Shown: positions 45,808-59,458, counted from the stretch's first letter. The stretch is DNA of 64,000 nt from Astrocystis sublimbata (GCA_022453515.1 JAJNNY010000023.1:310001-374000), one strand, 5' to 3'. Numbers and translations are program-made. The notes: generated by a model not told the origin, from the sequence alone.

Positions 45808-48800
45808 TGGACAAATGACGGAGCAGTCAAGATGGGCTCTAGGGGTTGAGGACCCCGTATGCAACTATGGCTGTAATGCAAAAGAGTCACGCAGCACCTA
45901 GAAGTGGGGTGAGAAGGGCCGGGTCAACGACCAAGGGCCAAGACGTTATGCCAGAAAGAGAAATGCCTTGCGGGGATGGGCGATTGATGGATGAATTCAT
46001 GAGTGTGGTGGCAGTGGAGTGAAATAAAAGATGTAGTAGTATCAGGAATTCGGCTGTGACTGTGAGCTTGCTCGGCAACTGACGCCAGAATCCCGTGGCT
46101 CACCACATCAACGCATCCGCATCAACCCCCGAGGCTGAGAGCTCCGTTTCGCGACGACAGGGCAGCGATCTTGATGAGCACACACAATGACTTCGCGACG
46201 AGGGCAGTGGTGGGCAGACACAGAAAGGGCTGAGGCGTGGATGACAGTCCTCAGCTGCTGCAACGACGAGGCGACGGCGGCAGGAAGCAGTCGACCGAAA
46301 CACGTTCCGAACGTTGCACAGAGACGACGAATGGTGATTATCCGGTTAGGTGATGTGCGGGTGGGCGGTTCATTGGTGGGTATGAAGGCGGAGGAGCAGA
46401 CACAGGCAGAGGCAACAGAGGTTGTTCGGGACTTCTGCGCATTAGATCAGAACTGTCACTGCTCCGACTTCTCGGGATGTGCCCGACGCAGATCAAGATA
46501 AGGTAGGTCGGCGGACGTGAGGGTAATCTATGTTACAGACGAGGGCGTTCGAGATTTGCATAGCTTGAAAAAAAGAAGATAGTGCGTATGGCTCGCAGAG
46601 AGCTAAGAGAGAATCAAGCCGAGCACAGTAGTAGGTATTGTGGAGGAGTGATGAGGGGATGCGGAGGGGCTGGGGGAAGGCCCGGGGTAGAGAATCTGGC
46701 GCCCAATCAGGGGGAGGGCTCTCGAGTTGGGGTCCGGGATCTGGGGCTAGTGCAACTAGACAGCATATCCGGGGAATTGAGAAGCACCTGGGCAATCTGT
46801 CCACCTACATTAGGTACTTGGAGTAGCACCTAGGCACTATTACCACCCGTGGACCATACTAGGTAGCGCCCCAAGGATCGGTGGCGGAACCTCAGCTTAT
46901 GCTTATACAGGAGGAAACAGTCCTACCTACATACCACCTACTTACTTAGCTCGTTTAGTCGCAAAGGAAAAGACTAGATATCTACCTACATGTACTAAGT
47001 ACTTACCCATGTACTTAAGTAGGTACTACTGGGGGAGGTCGTTGTGGAAGTGCCATAGAGACAGATGTTGTTGATACCGCAACCTACTACCTAGGTACCA
47101 CTGCATGTGAAGTTCATGTAAAGCGTGAAGAGGGGTTGGCGCACCCCGTAACCTTACCTCAATATCCTTCGCCTAACCCCAGGATTTCATCCCCCATTCT
47201 GCATCCATCTCCGCATGCCCCGCAACCTGGCGAGGTACACTAGCTTGGTACTCACTACGGCACCATGCGGGGGGGCCAATCAGCTATCGGCCCCATAGCT
47301 CTCATGACTTTTTCGGGAATATGAGAAGCACAGATGAAATGCGGCAGCGGGCACAACCTACTTGACGCAGCTGCCAATTTTGATCAGTTTCCAGTCCCGA
47401 GGTCTTGCTTGCCACCTGGGCACTTTTGCTGAGCTCAGCTAATACCGTGGACCTAACCTTATAGTATCATATGATTTGCCAATCAGTTGATGTTCGACAT
47501 TCGAGATTAGGTACATCAAGAGAGAGCGGTTTTTATCAAAGGTCGACACACGAGGTGTTGTATGATGCCATTTCTATACATGTCCCATCTTCGGTCTGTC
47601 AGCCAAGGAATCATGCAAGACTTATCTCAGATGCGGGAGTGCGAACTATTGGTGAGAGGAACATCGAGGGTGACCGTGTTGAAGGTATTGCCCGGCGAAG
47701 AGCCCAAACAATTCAGCCTTGTTGATATATATAGAGAGGTCTGCAAACATGATTGCTCACAGGTTAGCTACCTCCACAGAAGGATCAGTGTGCCAAATAC
47801 GTGATGGCAAAATAATCATTCGAGTGAGTGCTGCTGCTCATGAGTAGGGCAGAACTGCCACTTGCAGTAACGATCGTCAATTGGAACGTAGGCGGCCAAC
47901 TACACACCCAGCAATTATCAGCAGCCCAGTCCCGCCAGTGAGTGAGGTCTTGACACTTTACCTTGGGACTCATTTTTGATTCCACTATATCGTCCACGCG
48001 CATAGGTCATTCTAGCAGATTATATATATCTAGAATGATTTGGGTCGAATGATTTCCTTTCCTTCCTAAAAAGACTGAGACGATTGCCATGCTCCATATT
48101 AGGTAGTTCGAGATGCTTTTGGAATGACCAGTCGCCAGACCAAGCTTGCTGCAGTTTTTGTAGCATGCTGATGTAACATGTTGGAACCTGTTTAAGGCAA
48201 GATTCTAGAGCCTAGTTGGCTAACTTCAGACAGAACAACCTTGAAGAATGCCCGATTGCCGGCTCCAAATCTGTGACGTCGGCACCTTGAATTAGAGGAG
48301 CATCATGCAGAGGCTTCCGATACTTGGAATAACCTTCGATATTGAATGCTGCACGGCGCAGAGTAAGATGTACGAGCCAGTCTCATATCCCGTAAGAAGG
48401 CTGAACATCTAACCATGATATCAACGTTGGGCTGCATCGCTAATGCTGCGAATAATGACGTGTTGGGGTTCTCAGTCACGTTTCCTGTCTTCAATGCGCG
48501 TTGCATGCGTCCTCCTGGCCCGCTTGGCATCTGGAAGCAAGGCAGAACACAGAGCAATCCACGAGGTTATTCAATGACGTACGTCCCTTATATACGTCCA
48601 ATAGTCGATAGAAATGACGAGCCACGCCTGGCGACAGATTATTGTGTACTGAGCACTGAGCGGTCTGGACTTTGAGCCATGCACCTGGTTGTGTGTCAGC
48701 AAGACATCTCCGTACCAACTTGTGACAGGAGTGTTCGCAATAGCGACTTGCTGCACGTGGTAAAGACGCCTAGCAGGACCGAGGGTGCAAGCTGCTATGA

Positions 48801-51800
48801 CCACCTCGGTATTGATCTGAGAAGCTGCACACCTAGTGGAGTTGCTGGTGTTGAAGCATCCGGACACGTGAATTGCGTATGGGGACAGATGGACTCAGCT
48901 GTTGCGCGATGGTACTCTACTTGAACCACCAGATCTAGTCGAATCACGATCGACGCTCCAATCAGTTTCCTACAAGGGCACTAGGGGGCCGCATTCTTTG
49001 AGTGTGAAATGTCAGATGGCAATGCCGTTTTGGCTGCATCAGCTACTCGGTCTGAGGTTCCGGCATATCGACTTCTGCCCCCCAGCAACGCAGTAGTATG
49101 TCGGGACATCGGGCACAGTCAAATGTCTCGTGGACGTTGTTTGGAGTTGTGTGGGTACTCATCGATTCTTGCTGGGAGCCCTGTTGGGTATCGAGGGCCT
49201 CGCGGGCCTGTCGAGAGTATGCTAATGACATTGCCACCCACCACCTTGCCTCACCTTGGTCCCTGGAATGGAAGGCGGGGCCTCGCCATGTTCTCTTTCT
49301 CTGGTGATCTTCGCCACAGGGCATCGTTCATTCTTGTACGGCATCGCGAGGATCATTTCCCACATGTGATTGCGACCGGGATTAATCCAGATAGCAGAGC
49401 ATTGCGCATAGCCCCTGGATTGAATGAAAATGTCGCATGAAAAGAGCCTCAGGCTCGTCAGGTCCACTGAAATCCTTCCATTCCTTCCTATCACTCGCAT
49501 CGTCTCCCGGGGCCCTGGTCAAGATGCGCGGGATGTGGTGGCTCACCACAATGCCAAAATGCGTCCGGTGTCACAACACAGAGATAGATCATGGCATGGA
49601 GCGATAAATCGGATGAAACTAAGCAGATCTAGCTCCGTAGCCAATCAATGCCGGCTAGCCAGCCAAGCGTACGTGGCCGGTGCATCGCGGGATCGCGGCT
49701 GGTCGGCAAGGCACCTGTTTTCTGACTTGGTACTGGCTGTACTCTATCACACAAGGTCAACGAACTACCTTCCTAGGTAGAACCAAGTTGGATCTTCCTT
49801 GGTAAAGGTTGCGATATCCACTGCTACAGTATTCGGAGACTATATCTCAGGACGCTATACGGCACTACCATGAAACATGTTCAAAATCAAGCGTGCCCAA
49901 TGGGGAAAGTGTTTATTTAATTAAGGGAAACAAGCCTAGCGAGCTTAGCAAACTCGGCAGAGTCCGGGGGTCGCGGGGGATCTGTTCCCAGCGAATCGAC
50001 GGCTAACAATAGACAACTGGGTCTGCCAGATCAAACGTCCTATTTCCAGCCCCCCATGCTCGCCATGTCCGCCCCCCAGTTGAGCCAGTGGCCCCCTCGC
50101 AATCAACTGAACCATCTCGCCACTTTTGAGCTCTGGCGTGTCTGGCGATTGGACAGGACTGGGTAGAGGAACGAGGAGGGGACTGGCCCGACTGGTTTTG
50201 ACTGGGGAGGGCGCAAACAAATACCGGCCAGGGAACAGGAAGCATTCAGCATTCGGTCACAACCGTAGGTAACACAGGCACAGGCATACAGGCTCGACAG
50301 CACCCTCAATCGGGCCGTCCACCCCAGCTGAAGTGCTCAAGGGCCTAGCACCACCCAGATCCGCCGGTACATGTGCCTAGGTAGGTCGAGATGTGTATCA
50401 CCACCTACCAATACTGGGCTAATGTTCATTGGAGACCACCTGGGCACGATCAGAAGCACCAATCAATACTTTGACCTCGGCAGGCTTGAGGCTTTGTTAA
50501 TTATTGGGGCCCCTGGATCAGGAACCAGCCCTGAATCTCGCTCGGCAAGTTGATGCAAGTGCAAGCCTAACACTAAAAGTGGCCGATTCGGTAGTGACAT
50601 ACCGCGTCGGGTAGGTGACCTGTCCAGAAGCCCGCATACCTGCACCAGATCGCGTTACTGCGAGACCAGCGCCAGCTAGGCGCTGCCAGGTACCCAGGTA
50701 CCTCCTACTGCATAGGGCCATGTTCCCTTTCCATGCCTACATCTTCCAAGGTGCCCACGTAGGTAGATCGACCTACCTCCTTCTTAGGCCCTAGCGGGCT
50801 CTCCACCCTCTCCCGCCTCTGTCCCTCTGCCTTGAACAAATCTGTTGGCCGACGCAACGTGACGCTTGAAACGGCGATGCATCGTGGTGCAATACATACT
50901 AGGCTTTGGGTCAAAGCGAGACACATGTCACCCAACTTGGCCATCCTCGGCCATCCAGCTTCTGCCCAGCTACGCCCCTCCTCCAAAGCAGGCACATTAT
51001 CAGGCACACTAATGCTGGCCAGCGACAGAACCAACCCGGTATAGGTAGGTAGGCCATCGATGACGCACCCGCACGCGGAAAACCGAGTGAGCACGTTCGC
51101 AATATTTGTCTTGTCTTTGGTCTTATGCTTGCGTGCCAGGCATCACGTGTGCGTACACGTACATACATCTACGGTTAAGCTCGGCCCCTGAAGTGGCTAG
51201 TGACTATGTTTGCTGAGTGTCTGGCGAGTCTGGGACCATTGACAATTGCTGAAACATCTCTTAGACTAATTGGCCATTGGCGATGTGTTCTGCTGTACTA
51301 GGTAGAGTGCCTAGGTAGAGGCGACTGAGGCGACTTCTCGCCAGCCAATCTTGGCGAGGAGATCGGCGCCAACTACACAGGTGCCCGAGGGCATGTTTCC
51401 TGTTTTAGCAGGAGGCGTCTATTTCGTCCCGAGAATCCCTGGCTGTCACCTGGTAATTGCAAGCACGCGCGAGGACTGGTGAATAGGGAAGGATGACTAG
51501 TGACTTGCTGTAGGCGCACACGCGCCGACCCCATCTGGGCTCCACATCGTCGACAGTTTCATGTTTTGTCTATGTTGGACCTGTGCTGATGCGCGTACCT
51601 AGACACTAGCTGACCGGCTCTTGATCTGCCATATGCCGCTTGCGAGCATCGATTCCGGTACCTGCTCGCTTGCGAGGGTCGGCATCTGCCTCCAGGATAC
51701 ACCCTAGCACGACCGCGTGCCGCCCTCGCCGCCATGCTGAAGTCTATGCCATTCAACTAGGGGTTGCCTTGTTCTCGCGGTAGTGACTGAAGGCATCCGA

Positions 51801-52145
51801 CCCATGAACCCTCGGCCGTAGTCGACAAACGTAGTATAGGTAGTGCGCCCATAACGACCAAGAGCCAAGGTGTCGGATCGACACTGATCATTTGGTTCCC
51901 GCCCGCGCGCCTACATGGTATATGTGCTCACATCAGGCATTCTTGGACGGGGCTATTCCATTGCTAGTCACCCCACACGCAAACGGGGGCCTGACATCCT
52001 CGTCTGTTCACATTCTCTTGGTACTCCCACGGGGTCTTCGGTGATCAACCACTCTCCCTATAAGTAACCTCGCCCCGGCCCTGATGTCTCTCTTTTGGTT
52101 CCTCAAGCCAGCTTGTCATTCCTTTCTCGAGCTTCACATTCCAGT
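45808..52145. other. 6.3-kb gene-poor region
   Basis: No open frame here is convincing. The proximal 1.2 kb (to about 47.0 kb) may be leader and promoter of the transcription factor gene. TACCTAGGTA-type words are clustered at 46900-47110 and around 50385, 50690 and 51300. A short plus-strand frame at 47562-47804 has a protein-like middle (TVLKVLPGEEPKQFSLVDIY) but no family. The 48.3-49.8 kb part is composition-neutral with overlapping frames on both strands. A TATA-like CCTATAAGTAA lies near 52057, about 90 bp upstream of the GH55 ATG. Confidence 0.45.
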
Positions 52146-54675
52146 ATGCGTTTCTCTTCTTTTCTCACGGCTGTAGCCGGTCTCGCCGTAGGTATCAACG
52201 CCTACTGGCTCGAGGATGTTCAACACCAAGGTGTGGCACCTTTCGCCGGTGACGGATACAAGGTCTTCCGCAACGTCAAGGACTATGGAGCGAAGGGTGA
52301 CGGTAGCTCTGACGATACCGCCGCTATTGCGGCCGCAATGAACGATGGCGACAACCGATGCTTGCAGGGTTGTGTAAGTGGCAGTTGACGGAGAACTTGG
52401 CGCCGTTGGAGTTGGTTTACTGATTTTGTGTGTAGGCTTCTACCACCACGACGCCAGCCGTTGTTTACTTTCCTTCCGGCACTTACATGATCTCGAAGTC
52501 GATCATGCCCCCCTACTTCACCCAATTGATCGGTGACCCGGCTAGCCGCCCCGTTCTGAAGGCTACCCCCAACTTTGAGGGCTTTGGCTTGATCGATGGC
52601 AACCCGTACTTTGGAGAGAACTTGAACTGGGTTTCGACCAATGTCTTCTATCGCCAGATGAGGAACTTCGTCATCGATACGACTGCTATTGCGCCCGGTA
52701 CAGCTGCTACTGGTATCCACTGGCCCACTTCTCAGGCGACCTCGCTCATCAACATCGAATTCAACATGCCCAAGGACGCCAGCACTGTCCATGTCGGTCT
52801 CTTCTGCGAGAGCGGTAAGTTTCCTTGTCCGAACATGACAAAATATTCTTCGTGCTGATCCCGAGCAGGCTCTGGCGGCTTCATGAGTGACCTGACATTC
52901 AATGGCGGTGCCACCGGTGCTTCGCTGGGCAACCAGCAGTACACCATGCGTAACTTGGTTTTCAACGACTGCCAGACCGGCATTATTCAACTTTGGAACT
53001 GGGGCTGGACCTACATGAACTCGAAATTCAACAACTGCGGTACCGGTATTGACATCAGCGCCCCCGGCGAGGACGACACTCTAGCCGTCGGATCAGCTAT
53101 TATCATGGACAGCTCCTTCAAGGACACGAAAGTCGCTGTCAAGACCGCCCACACCGAGGCTACTACACCCGCTACTGCTGGCAGTCTTATCATGGAGAAT
53201 GTTGAGCTCAGCAATGTCCCAACCGCGGTCTCGGGTGCAAGTGGCACACTCCTTGAGGGTGGATCAATGACCATTGCAGGCTGGGGTCAAGGTCATCAAT
53301 ATGGCACTGGCGATGAGCGGGTATTCTCCGGTGACGTGACTCCCAACAAGCGCCCCGACTCCCTCCTGGGTGAGAACGGCTTCTACTCCCGCTCCAAGCC
53401 CCAGTACGAAGACCTTTCGGCATCTGATTTCGTGAGCGCCCGTGCCTCCGGAGCCAAGGGCGATGGCACCACTGACGACGTAGGTCTATTCCCATCTTAA
53501 ATGGTTGAATGCCAAACGCTGACATAAACTAGACCGCCGCTCTCCAAAAGGCCATCGACGGCGCCACTAACGGAAAGGTTTTGTTCCTCGACTACGGTCT
53601 CTACAAGGTCACTGGAACTCTGAAGATCCCTGCCGGTGCCAAGATCATCGGTGAAGGCTACCCCGTCATCATGGCTTCCGGTGACTTCTTCGGCGACATG
53701 AGCGCTCCGAAGCCGCTCCTCCAAGTCGGTGCCAACTCGGGCGACGCTGGCCAAGTTGAACTGACCGACTTTGTCGTCGGCAACTCTGGCCCGGCCCCTG
53801 GTGCTAAGCTCATTGAATGGAACCTGGCCTCCGATTTGAAGAACCCCAGTGGCATGTGGGAAGTCCACGTCAGAGTAGGCGGCTTCAGCGGCTCCAAGAT
53901 GCAGGTTGAGCAGTGCCTCAAGAAGCCCGGCAGCTCCGACATCGACCCCAACTGCATCGGTGCTAACATGATGATGCATGTCACCCCCAAGGCTACTGGT
54001 CTGTACATGGAGAACACCTGGCTCTGGGCTGCCGACCACGATATCGAGGACTCCAAGAACACCCAGATCACAATCTTCTCCGGCCGTGGCATCTACGTTG
54101 AGAGCACCGAAGGAAACATCTGGATGGTTGGTACCGCATCGGAGCACAACCACCTGTACAACTACCAGTTTGCCAACACCAAGAACATCTTTGTGAGCAT
54201 GTTCCAGACGGAGACGCCGTACTACATGCCGCTACCCGATGCCATCAAGCCCTTCCCCGTTGTCGAGGCGCTCAACGATCCCGACTTCTCCAAGTCTTGC
54301 AGCGGCGTTGAGGGTAACTGTGCTGAGTCTTGGGGTCTACGCGTCATCGACTCGACCGACTTCTTCGTCTACGGCGCAGGCTTCTACTCCTTCTTCAACA
54401 ACTACGACACCAGTAAGTTTTTATCACTGATTAGAACGCTCAAGATGCGCATGGAATAATAATCTAACACGCAAATAGCCTGCTCCACCGTCGAAGCTGG
54501 TGAGAACTGCCAGTCCCGTATCGTCTCGCTCGAGAACGCCAGCAACATCAACATCTACGGCCTCAACACAATCGGCTCCCTGAGCATGCTCGACAAGGAT
54601 GGCTCGAGCGTGGCAGATTGGAAGGACAACGTCAACGTCTTCCCCGCCAACGTGATGATGTTCCGGAGCGGTTGA
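52146..54675 (+). CDS. secreted GH55 glucan 1,3-beta-glucosidase
   Basis: Five exons, 52146-52373, 52436-52814, 52869-53479, 53533-54412 and 54479-54675, give 764 aa. Introns are 53-66 bp. The signal peptide MRFSSFLTAVAGLAVGINA is followed by YWLEDVQHQGVAPF. GH55 proteins have two tandem right-handed beta-helix (pectate-lyase-like) modules, and both opening motifs are present: FRNVKDYGAKGDGSSDDTAA and FVSARASGAKGDGTTDDTAA. Later motifs include VFYRQMRNFVIDTT, IHWPTSQATSLINIEFNM, WLWAADHDIED and GIYVESTEGNIWMVGTASEH. The family hydrolyses beta-1,3-glucan (laminarin, callose, fungal wall), mostly exo-wise. Coding GC is high and introns are consensus, suggesting strong expression (inference). 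A TATA-like element about 90 bp upstream fits the chosen start. Confidence 0.95.
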
Positions 54676-55747
54676 TTCCCGCCGGCTGTTGGCCAGGGTG
54701 CGAGGAAACACCCAATTCCATTTGAGAATTAGGATTTGATACCATCCAACAGGGTTGGGAATAAGGGGCTGTGCGCCCGTTTGTTCGATGTATATATTTC
54801 TTTTACGTACATATTCGAGGTCGCGGCTGAGGATCGCTTTCCGAGGAGATACCAATTTGAACACTACATACCGTGCCTTCTTTCTCCATTCCTGACTTGA
54901 TGGTTTTATCGCTCATACTGCTATTCCCGACCAGATTAGGAGGAGGTATGCAATGTCCAAATGGAGGAAGGAGAAAAGATTGGCTAGTACACGATCAGAT
55001 GAACGCCCTCGAGAGCCCCTTCGCCACCTCTACATACATAATAAATACATGTATATGGATTGCTGCCCAACAGCTTGAGAATAGGATGATTGGTGATTGG
55101 TGCGCCTGTGACCTACTCGTACATAGGCTCGACAGGCTGTACCTGACAGCTGCAGGCAAGGTATAATTCAACCCCACCTCATGGATCCGATACAACTGGA
55201 AACCCTATACAATCCCATCAGGATGGAACTAGTACCTGGGAAAGCGGGCCAAAAAGGATCAGATCGCGATCCTTTTGATGCGTGCGCACTCTCGGGGACT
55301 AACAGGTATATGTCTAGACCAGATTAGGGAGGAGGTACTGTTCCTGGCCTTGTTTGGTCGGATATGAAATTCCAGCTTCATGACTACTAATATGCTGATC
55401 GTCAGTATGACTGCCACATCTCGCAGCTCTGAAATTATCCATGCCTCGTGCCTCGAGCCTCGAGCAACATGCCAAATGCGACGGAGGGTGGTGGGTATCT
55501 CCCACCCCATTACCCCTCACTTCTTTGAAACTAAAGAGATCATTTTCTTTTGAACATCGCAGGCAAATGCGCTAGGTTGTACATGGAGAATCCCTGACCT
55601 CGGCTCGTATGTATCGAGCAATTCTTGCATCATTGAACTGTGACATCAATCATCACTCAGTCCAGCATTTCGACGCGACGTTCCCTGCTCTTTATACCTA
55701 TAAGTTGATATTATTCAAATAAAGGTATAATTTCTTCTTGCGCCAAC
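54676..55747. other. intergenic region
   Basis: About 1.07 kb with no supported gene. A TATA-like TTTATACCTATAAG near 55690 precedes the PhyH-like gene. Confidence 0.45.
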
Positions 55748-56740
55748 ATGACGTCGCTCCGAGCAGCGCTAGCAGAGAACGGCTTCGTGATCCAGCGCCA
55801 GATTCTTAGTTCCGCCGAGCTGGAGGCTCTGCGCCGCGCCGCGCGCCGGACTACTGAGCGGGCGCGGTCAGGGCACTGGCCCGACGTGCGCACCGTCGGC
55901 AAGCAGTTTCCTCCCTGGAAGCAGCCGCTGCCGGGGGAGCCGCCGAAGGATGGCATCTGGGGTGTTCAGGGTCTCCTGAATCCCCGACTCGGAGCCGACG
56001 CTGACGTGTTCGCGGCGTCGTACTTCCACGACACGGTGCTGGATGTCGCGAAGGCGCTGCTGACCTACGAGGCCGACGCCGAGGCGGGCGAGTGCACGGA
56101 TGATGATCTGGTGCTGGAGTTGTACAACATGCTCGTGCGCCCCGAGTCGGGCTTTGAGCTGGAATGGCATCGCGACGACATCCCGCGCACGGCGACTGCG
56201 GACGAGGAGGCGAGGAAGTTGGGTATACTTGATATAGCGTCAGGTGAAAAGAGTAAGGGTGATGGTACCCCGGACTCCGGGACGAGGACGGCAAAGCGGT
56301 ATTGGAACACGCAGTGGAATCTCGCGCTGTATGCCGACGACTCGCTCATCGTTATTCCCGGCTCCCACGTTCGCGTCCGCACTTCTGCGGAGCGCACTGC
56401 GTCGCCTCACGAACCCAGCTTGCCGGGACAGCTAGTCGTGCGACTCGACCCGGGCGATGTCGTCTTCTACGACAACAACATCCTGCATCGCGGCGTCTAC
56501 GCCTCGGACAAGGAGCGCATGAGCCTGCACGGCTCGGTGGGGCGTGCGGGCGGCGGGCGATTCCGCGCCACGAATGTCCTGCAACATGGCATTGGCGAGT
56601 GGGTTGATGAATGCGACTTTAGCGCGCTGTCGAGTGCGCCAGGTGGTGAGAGGATCAGACAAAGAGCTGAGGCCATGCGTGCTCGTCTCGTTCAACTCGG
56701 CAGGGAGAGTCAGAATGTAGGCTACTCGCTGACGGGATGA
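55748..56740 (+). CDS. phytanoyl-CoA dioxygenase (PhyH) family protein
   Basis: A single exon of 330 aa. The Fe(II)/2-oxoglutarate oxygenase facial triad is visible: His141 and Asp143 in EWHRDD and the distal His247 in NNILHRG. The 2-oxoglutarate-binding region would be around Arg248 and the following strand. The N-terminus (MTSLRAALAENGFVIQRQIL) is the usual PhyH opening, where residues GF precede the first core strand. PhyH-like enzymes hydroxylate diverse small molecules, and the substrate cannot be inferred. No C-terminal peroxisomal tripeptide (it ends SLTG), so it is probably not a true peroxisomal phytanoyl-CoA hydroxylase. The gene is GC-rich relative to its flanks and intron-less, unlike most neighbours. 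Confidence 0.88.
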   Translation: MTSLRAALAENGFVIQRQILSSAELEALRRAARRTTERARSGHWPDVRTVGKQFPPWKQPLPGEPPKDGIWGVQGLLNPRLGADADVFAASYFHDTVLDVAKALLTYEADAEAGECTDDDLVLELYNMLVRPESGFELEWHRDDIPRTATADEEARKLGILDIASGEKSKGDGTPDSGTRTAKRYWNTQWNLALYADDSLIVIPGSHVRVRTSAERTASPHEPSLPGQLVVRLDPGDVVFYDNNILHRGVYASDKERMSLHGSVGRAGGGRFRATNVLQHGIGEWVDECDFSALSSAPGGERIRQRAEAMRARLVQLGRESQNVGYSLTG

Positions 56741-57254
56741 TAGGGTGCGTTGTAAGTTCGGAACGATTACATGCTATGCTGTCTGGGCATTCGTCGTCCT
56801 AGGTATCTCAATACACGGTAATATCTCCTTCCGATATATACATGTATACCTGGGTAGTTGGGTATAGACTTACATCGACTGCAGTTGTTCCGAGCGCATG
56901 TCGTGTTAGTTGCGCCATCAAGCTCGGTCATCCGTCATCCGCCCCACTGTCTACCTATGTACTTGGTACCCAGGTGATCTCATGTACATAGCTGCATGCC
57001 GTAACAATTCATTCAGCTTTCAAACAGGCCCCAGAGTCTTTCATCCAAGAGCTATCAGAAACTAGGTAAGTTGTGCCTTTCTCGGGGTTCTTCTTTGTGC
57101 AGGCCGAAAACGGAAAATAGAAATATATGCAGTATATGGACAACTAAGTTATCGGCCGACGCTTCAATGAGGCTTGACCAATTCGCAATTCCACCAAATT
57201 CCTACTATCTACTGCGATCTATTGCGCAAGTAGTGAGTCTAAACAGTAGCAAAG
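56741..57254. other. intergenic region
   Basis: About 510 bp, AT-rich, with scattered TACCTAGGTA-like words. No gene was seen. It should hold the promoter of the gene at 57255. Confidence 0.45.
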
Positions 57255-58808
57255 ATGCAGGCACAACCCATGCAGGAGTTTCAATATTTACCACATGCAG
57301 TTATCGCGGATGACAGCCGCTGGCACTCCCACTCGTGGAGTTTCCTACACCAGCGCGCCGATCCTAACCCTAACGGAGCATATAACCTCCTTCTCTCCAT
57401 CGTCAATACTAATGACCAACAACTTCGAGACCATGTCAACGAGGCGTTGGGAAGCCTCTCGGGGATCGGGCCGGATAAGGATCATTCAGGTTATCTTACG
57501 CAGCTGAGAGGCAATCCCGCTGCCCAGAGACTCATAAACGATACCGATGCTGTCTTCGAGATATGTCGAACCCTTGTACGGAATTTCGAGGTCCAAGAGC
57601 CCTCAACCAGTGGACGCGACGTAAATTGGCTACAGGAGAGATTACGCTGGTTCTTTGGTGCTAGCTGGGCCGACGCTATGGCTGGCAAGGACGCAAGTTT
57701 TTTTCCTATCCTGGTTCTGTTGCCATTCTGTCCATACTAGATAATTCCGGGCGCAGGGTTGTTTTTCTCGTGGTCAGGAGTGGTGGATATATCTTGTGCC
57801 AGCTCCCGGTCATGAGTCCTGTTCTGATTCGAGAGCCATGCAATAACGCTCAAAAGGAAGAAACTGACGCCGAATACATCCAGTTGTTCCAAAGCGCGTT
57901 AGACTTTGCACTATTAGGCTACTATACACGAGTAAGTCTATTTTCGTTAGTGGTTGGGTAGTGCTTAATGTGTCGTGCTTAATCTTGACCATATTTTGTA
58001 GTGGCGTAAGTGCATATCTTCTTTACTCCTCCTCCAGCACTCCAGGCTCCTTTACTAACTCTGTTCGCTCGGCTAGGCGTCATGAGTCACTCAAATCATC
58101 TCTTGGCTCTCATGAAACAGCCTGTCGACGGGAGCATCCCAGACACGCAGCGAAGAGTGGCTTTTATCAACTCCAGGATACATGGAATTGACTATCTTGC
58201 CGATTTCATGCTAGCCCAGATCAGCGATGATAAGTTCCCCAACATGGGCGACGGGTTTATAGATCCCATGAGACTACACGCGTCTGCGCACGGGATCGCT
58301 CCAGCTACCACCTCACAAATAAGTATGTTTCTGAGAGCAGATTCACTCCTACGCAAAATACTAATCATCATAATAAAAGAATCCATTGTCGAGGGCGAAG
58401 CCCATGACAAAAACATACAAACCCTTTATAGATGGTTTGTAGATTACATGAATCGCTTCGAGCTTTGGCGCGATTGCGCGATTGGCGTGTTAGCCTGGCC
58501 AGATCGCGTGAAAATCATAGATGAACGTGTGAAGCGTTTGTATAAATGGGGTGCGTATGCACCAACCTCAAAAACTCCAGGGTGTTGCGCATTGGTATAC
58601 CCCTAAGAGTCGCATCCTCTAACGCCTTGACTCTGTAGTGGTGCTGGCTTTGAACGCGTGGAATGAGACATTGACTGCATTTCTGACGTTACATCGTGAA
58701 TACATGGACAGTCCGCCCCCCCACCGGATACGGTTTTTCACTTGGAAGTATAGCCTCCATTCATCAAGCCATTGTTGCTTTTCTTCATTCAGATTACCAA
58801 TTTACTGA
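57255..58808 (+). CDS. hypothetical fungal protein, five exons including a 4-nt micro-exon
   Basis: A frame-consistent model is 57255-57696, 57741-57931, 58002-58005, 58077-58550 and 58639-58808, giving 426 aa. The sequence is predicted mostly helical (LLLSIVNTNDQQLRDHVNEAL, YIQLFQSALDFALLGYY, NSRIHGIDYLADFMLAQISD, NIQTLYRWFVDYMNRFELWR). No known domain is recognised and no signal peptide is seen. Introns 2 and 4 have good consensus signals. Intron 1 has a poor GTTTTT donor, and exon 3 is only 4 nt (TGGC between a TTTGTAG acceptor and a GTAAGT donor). The order is therefore plausible but the N-terminal third could be spliced differently, or the gene could be decaying. It lies convergent to an unknown minus-strand gene. 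Confidence 0.5.
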
Positions 58809-58832
58809 GATCTCATAACCTAGAACCCTAGA

Positions 58833-59369
58833 TTACTGTATTAGGGGAGTGACTGCCCTGGTGTCGAGAAATAGAATGAACGGAATCATTGAGAACAAGT
58901 CTAAGGGCATGTAAGAATACTCAGCGAGCCATTTTAACACCTCCCCCTTTCTCAAGAAATACGCCTGCATCAAGCAGTAACTATGTGACATTCGCTGAAT
59001 ATAGTCCAGGTGGGCTGCGGTCACCGGAGTAGACCACATGAAAACTTTCCCCCACTTCCCAGCCACACGCAGATACTTTCCGGGATTGCCCAATCTGTAG
59101 GTCTCCATCCTGACTGGTGGCCCTATCGATGTCTCGATACTCGGGAAAAGCGATACTGACCATTTCCAGTTTGCCGACCGACAGAGGAGAACAGAGAGCA
59201 CGTGGGGCACCGGGCGGCCCCGAAGGCTTAGGCGGCGCAGGTAAGTAATTGAAGAATCCAGTTGCTCTTCGGGCAGTTCACTCATGTGTATGGATCTCCT
59301 CGAAATCTCGGGTTTCCAGCATCCCCTGCGATACCCATCATATAGCAGAATTACTGACTGTAACATCAT
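58833..59369 (-). CDS. hypothetical protein, function unknown
   Basis: A single open frame of 178 aa starts at the double ATG at 59369-59364. The sequence reads like protein: charged helical segments (PEEQLDSSITYLRRLSLRG), an aromatic-rich middle (LRVAGKWGKVFMWSTPVTAA) and a hydrophobic C-terminus (YSYMPLDLFSMIPFILFLDT). No family is recognised. It is convergent with the gene ending at 58808 (24 bp apart) and divergent from the introner-bearing gene beginning near 59459. Confidence 0.4.
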   Translation of the reverse strand: MMLQSVILLYDGYRRGCWKPEISRRSIHMSELPEEQLDSSITYLRRLSLRGRPVPHVLSVLLCRSANWKWSVSLFPSIETSIGPPVRMETYRLGNPGKYLRVAGKWGKVFMWSTPVTAAHLDYIQRMSHSYCLMQAYFLRKGEVLKWLAEYSYMPLDLFSMIPFILFLDTRAVTPLIQ

Positions 59370-59458
59370 AGGAGGGCCTGGAGGGGAAGGGGGTTAGTCC
59401 CCTCAATTTCTTTTGAGACATAATTATATCGTTGACATTTGAACAGGTCTGGGGGGGA

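Noticed and set aside
47562..47804. 80-codon plus-strand frame with a protein-like middle
   Set aside because: Too short, with no neighbouring exon or known motif; not enough to call a gene.
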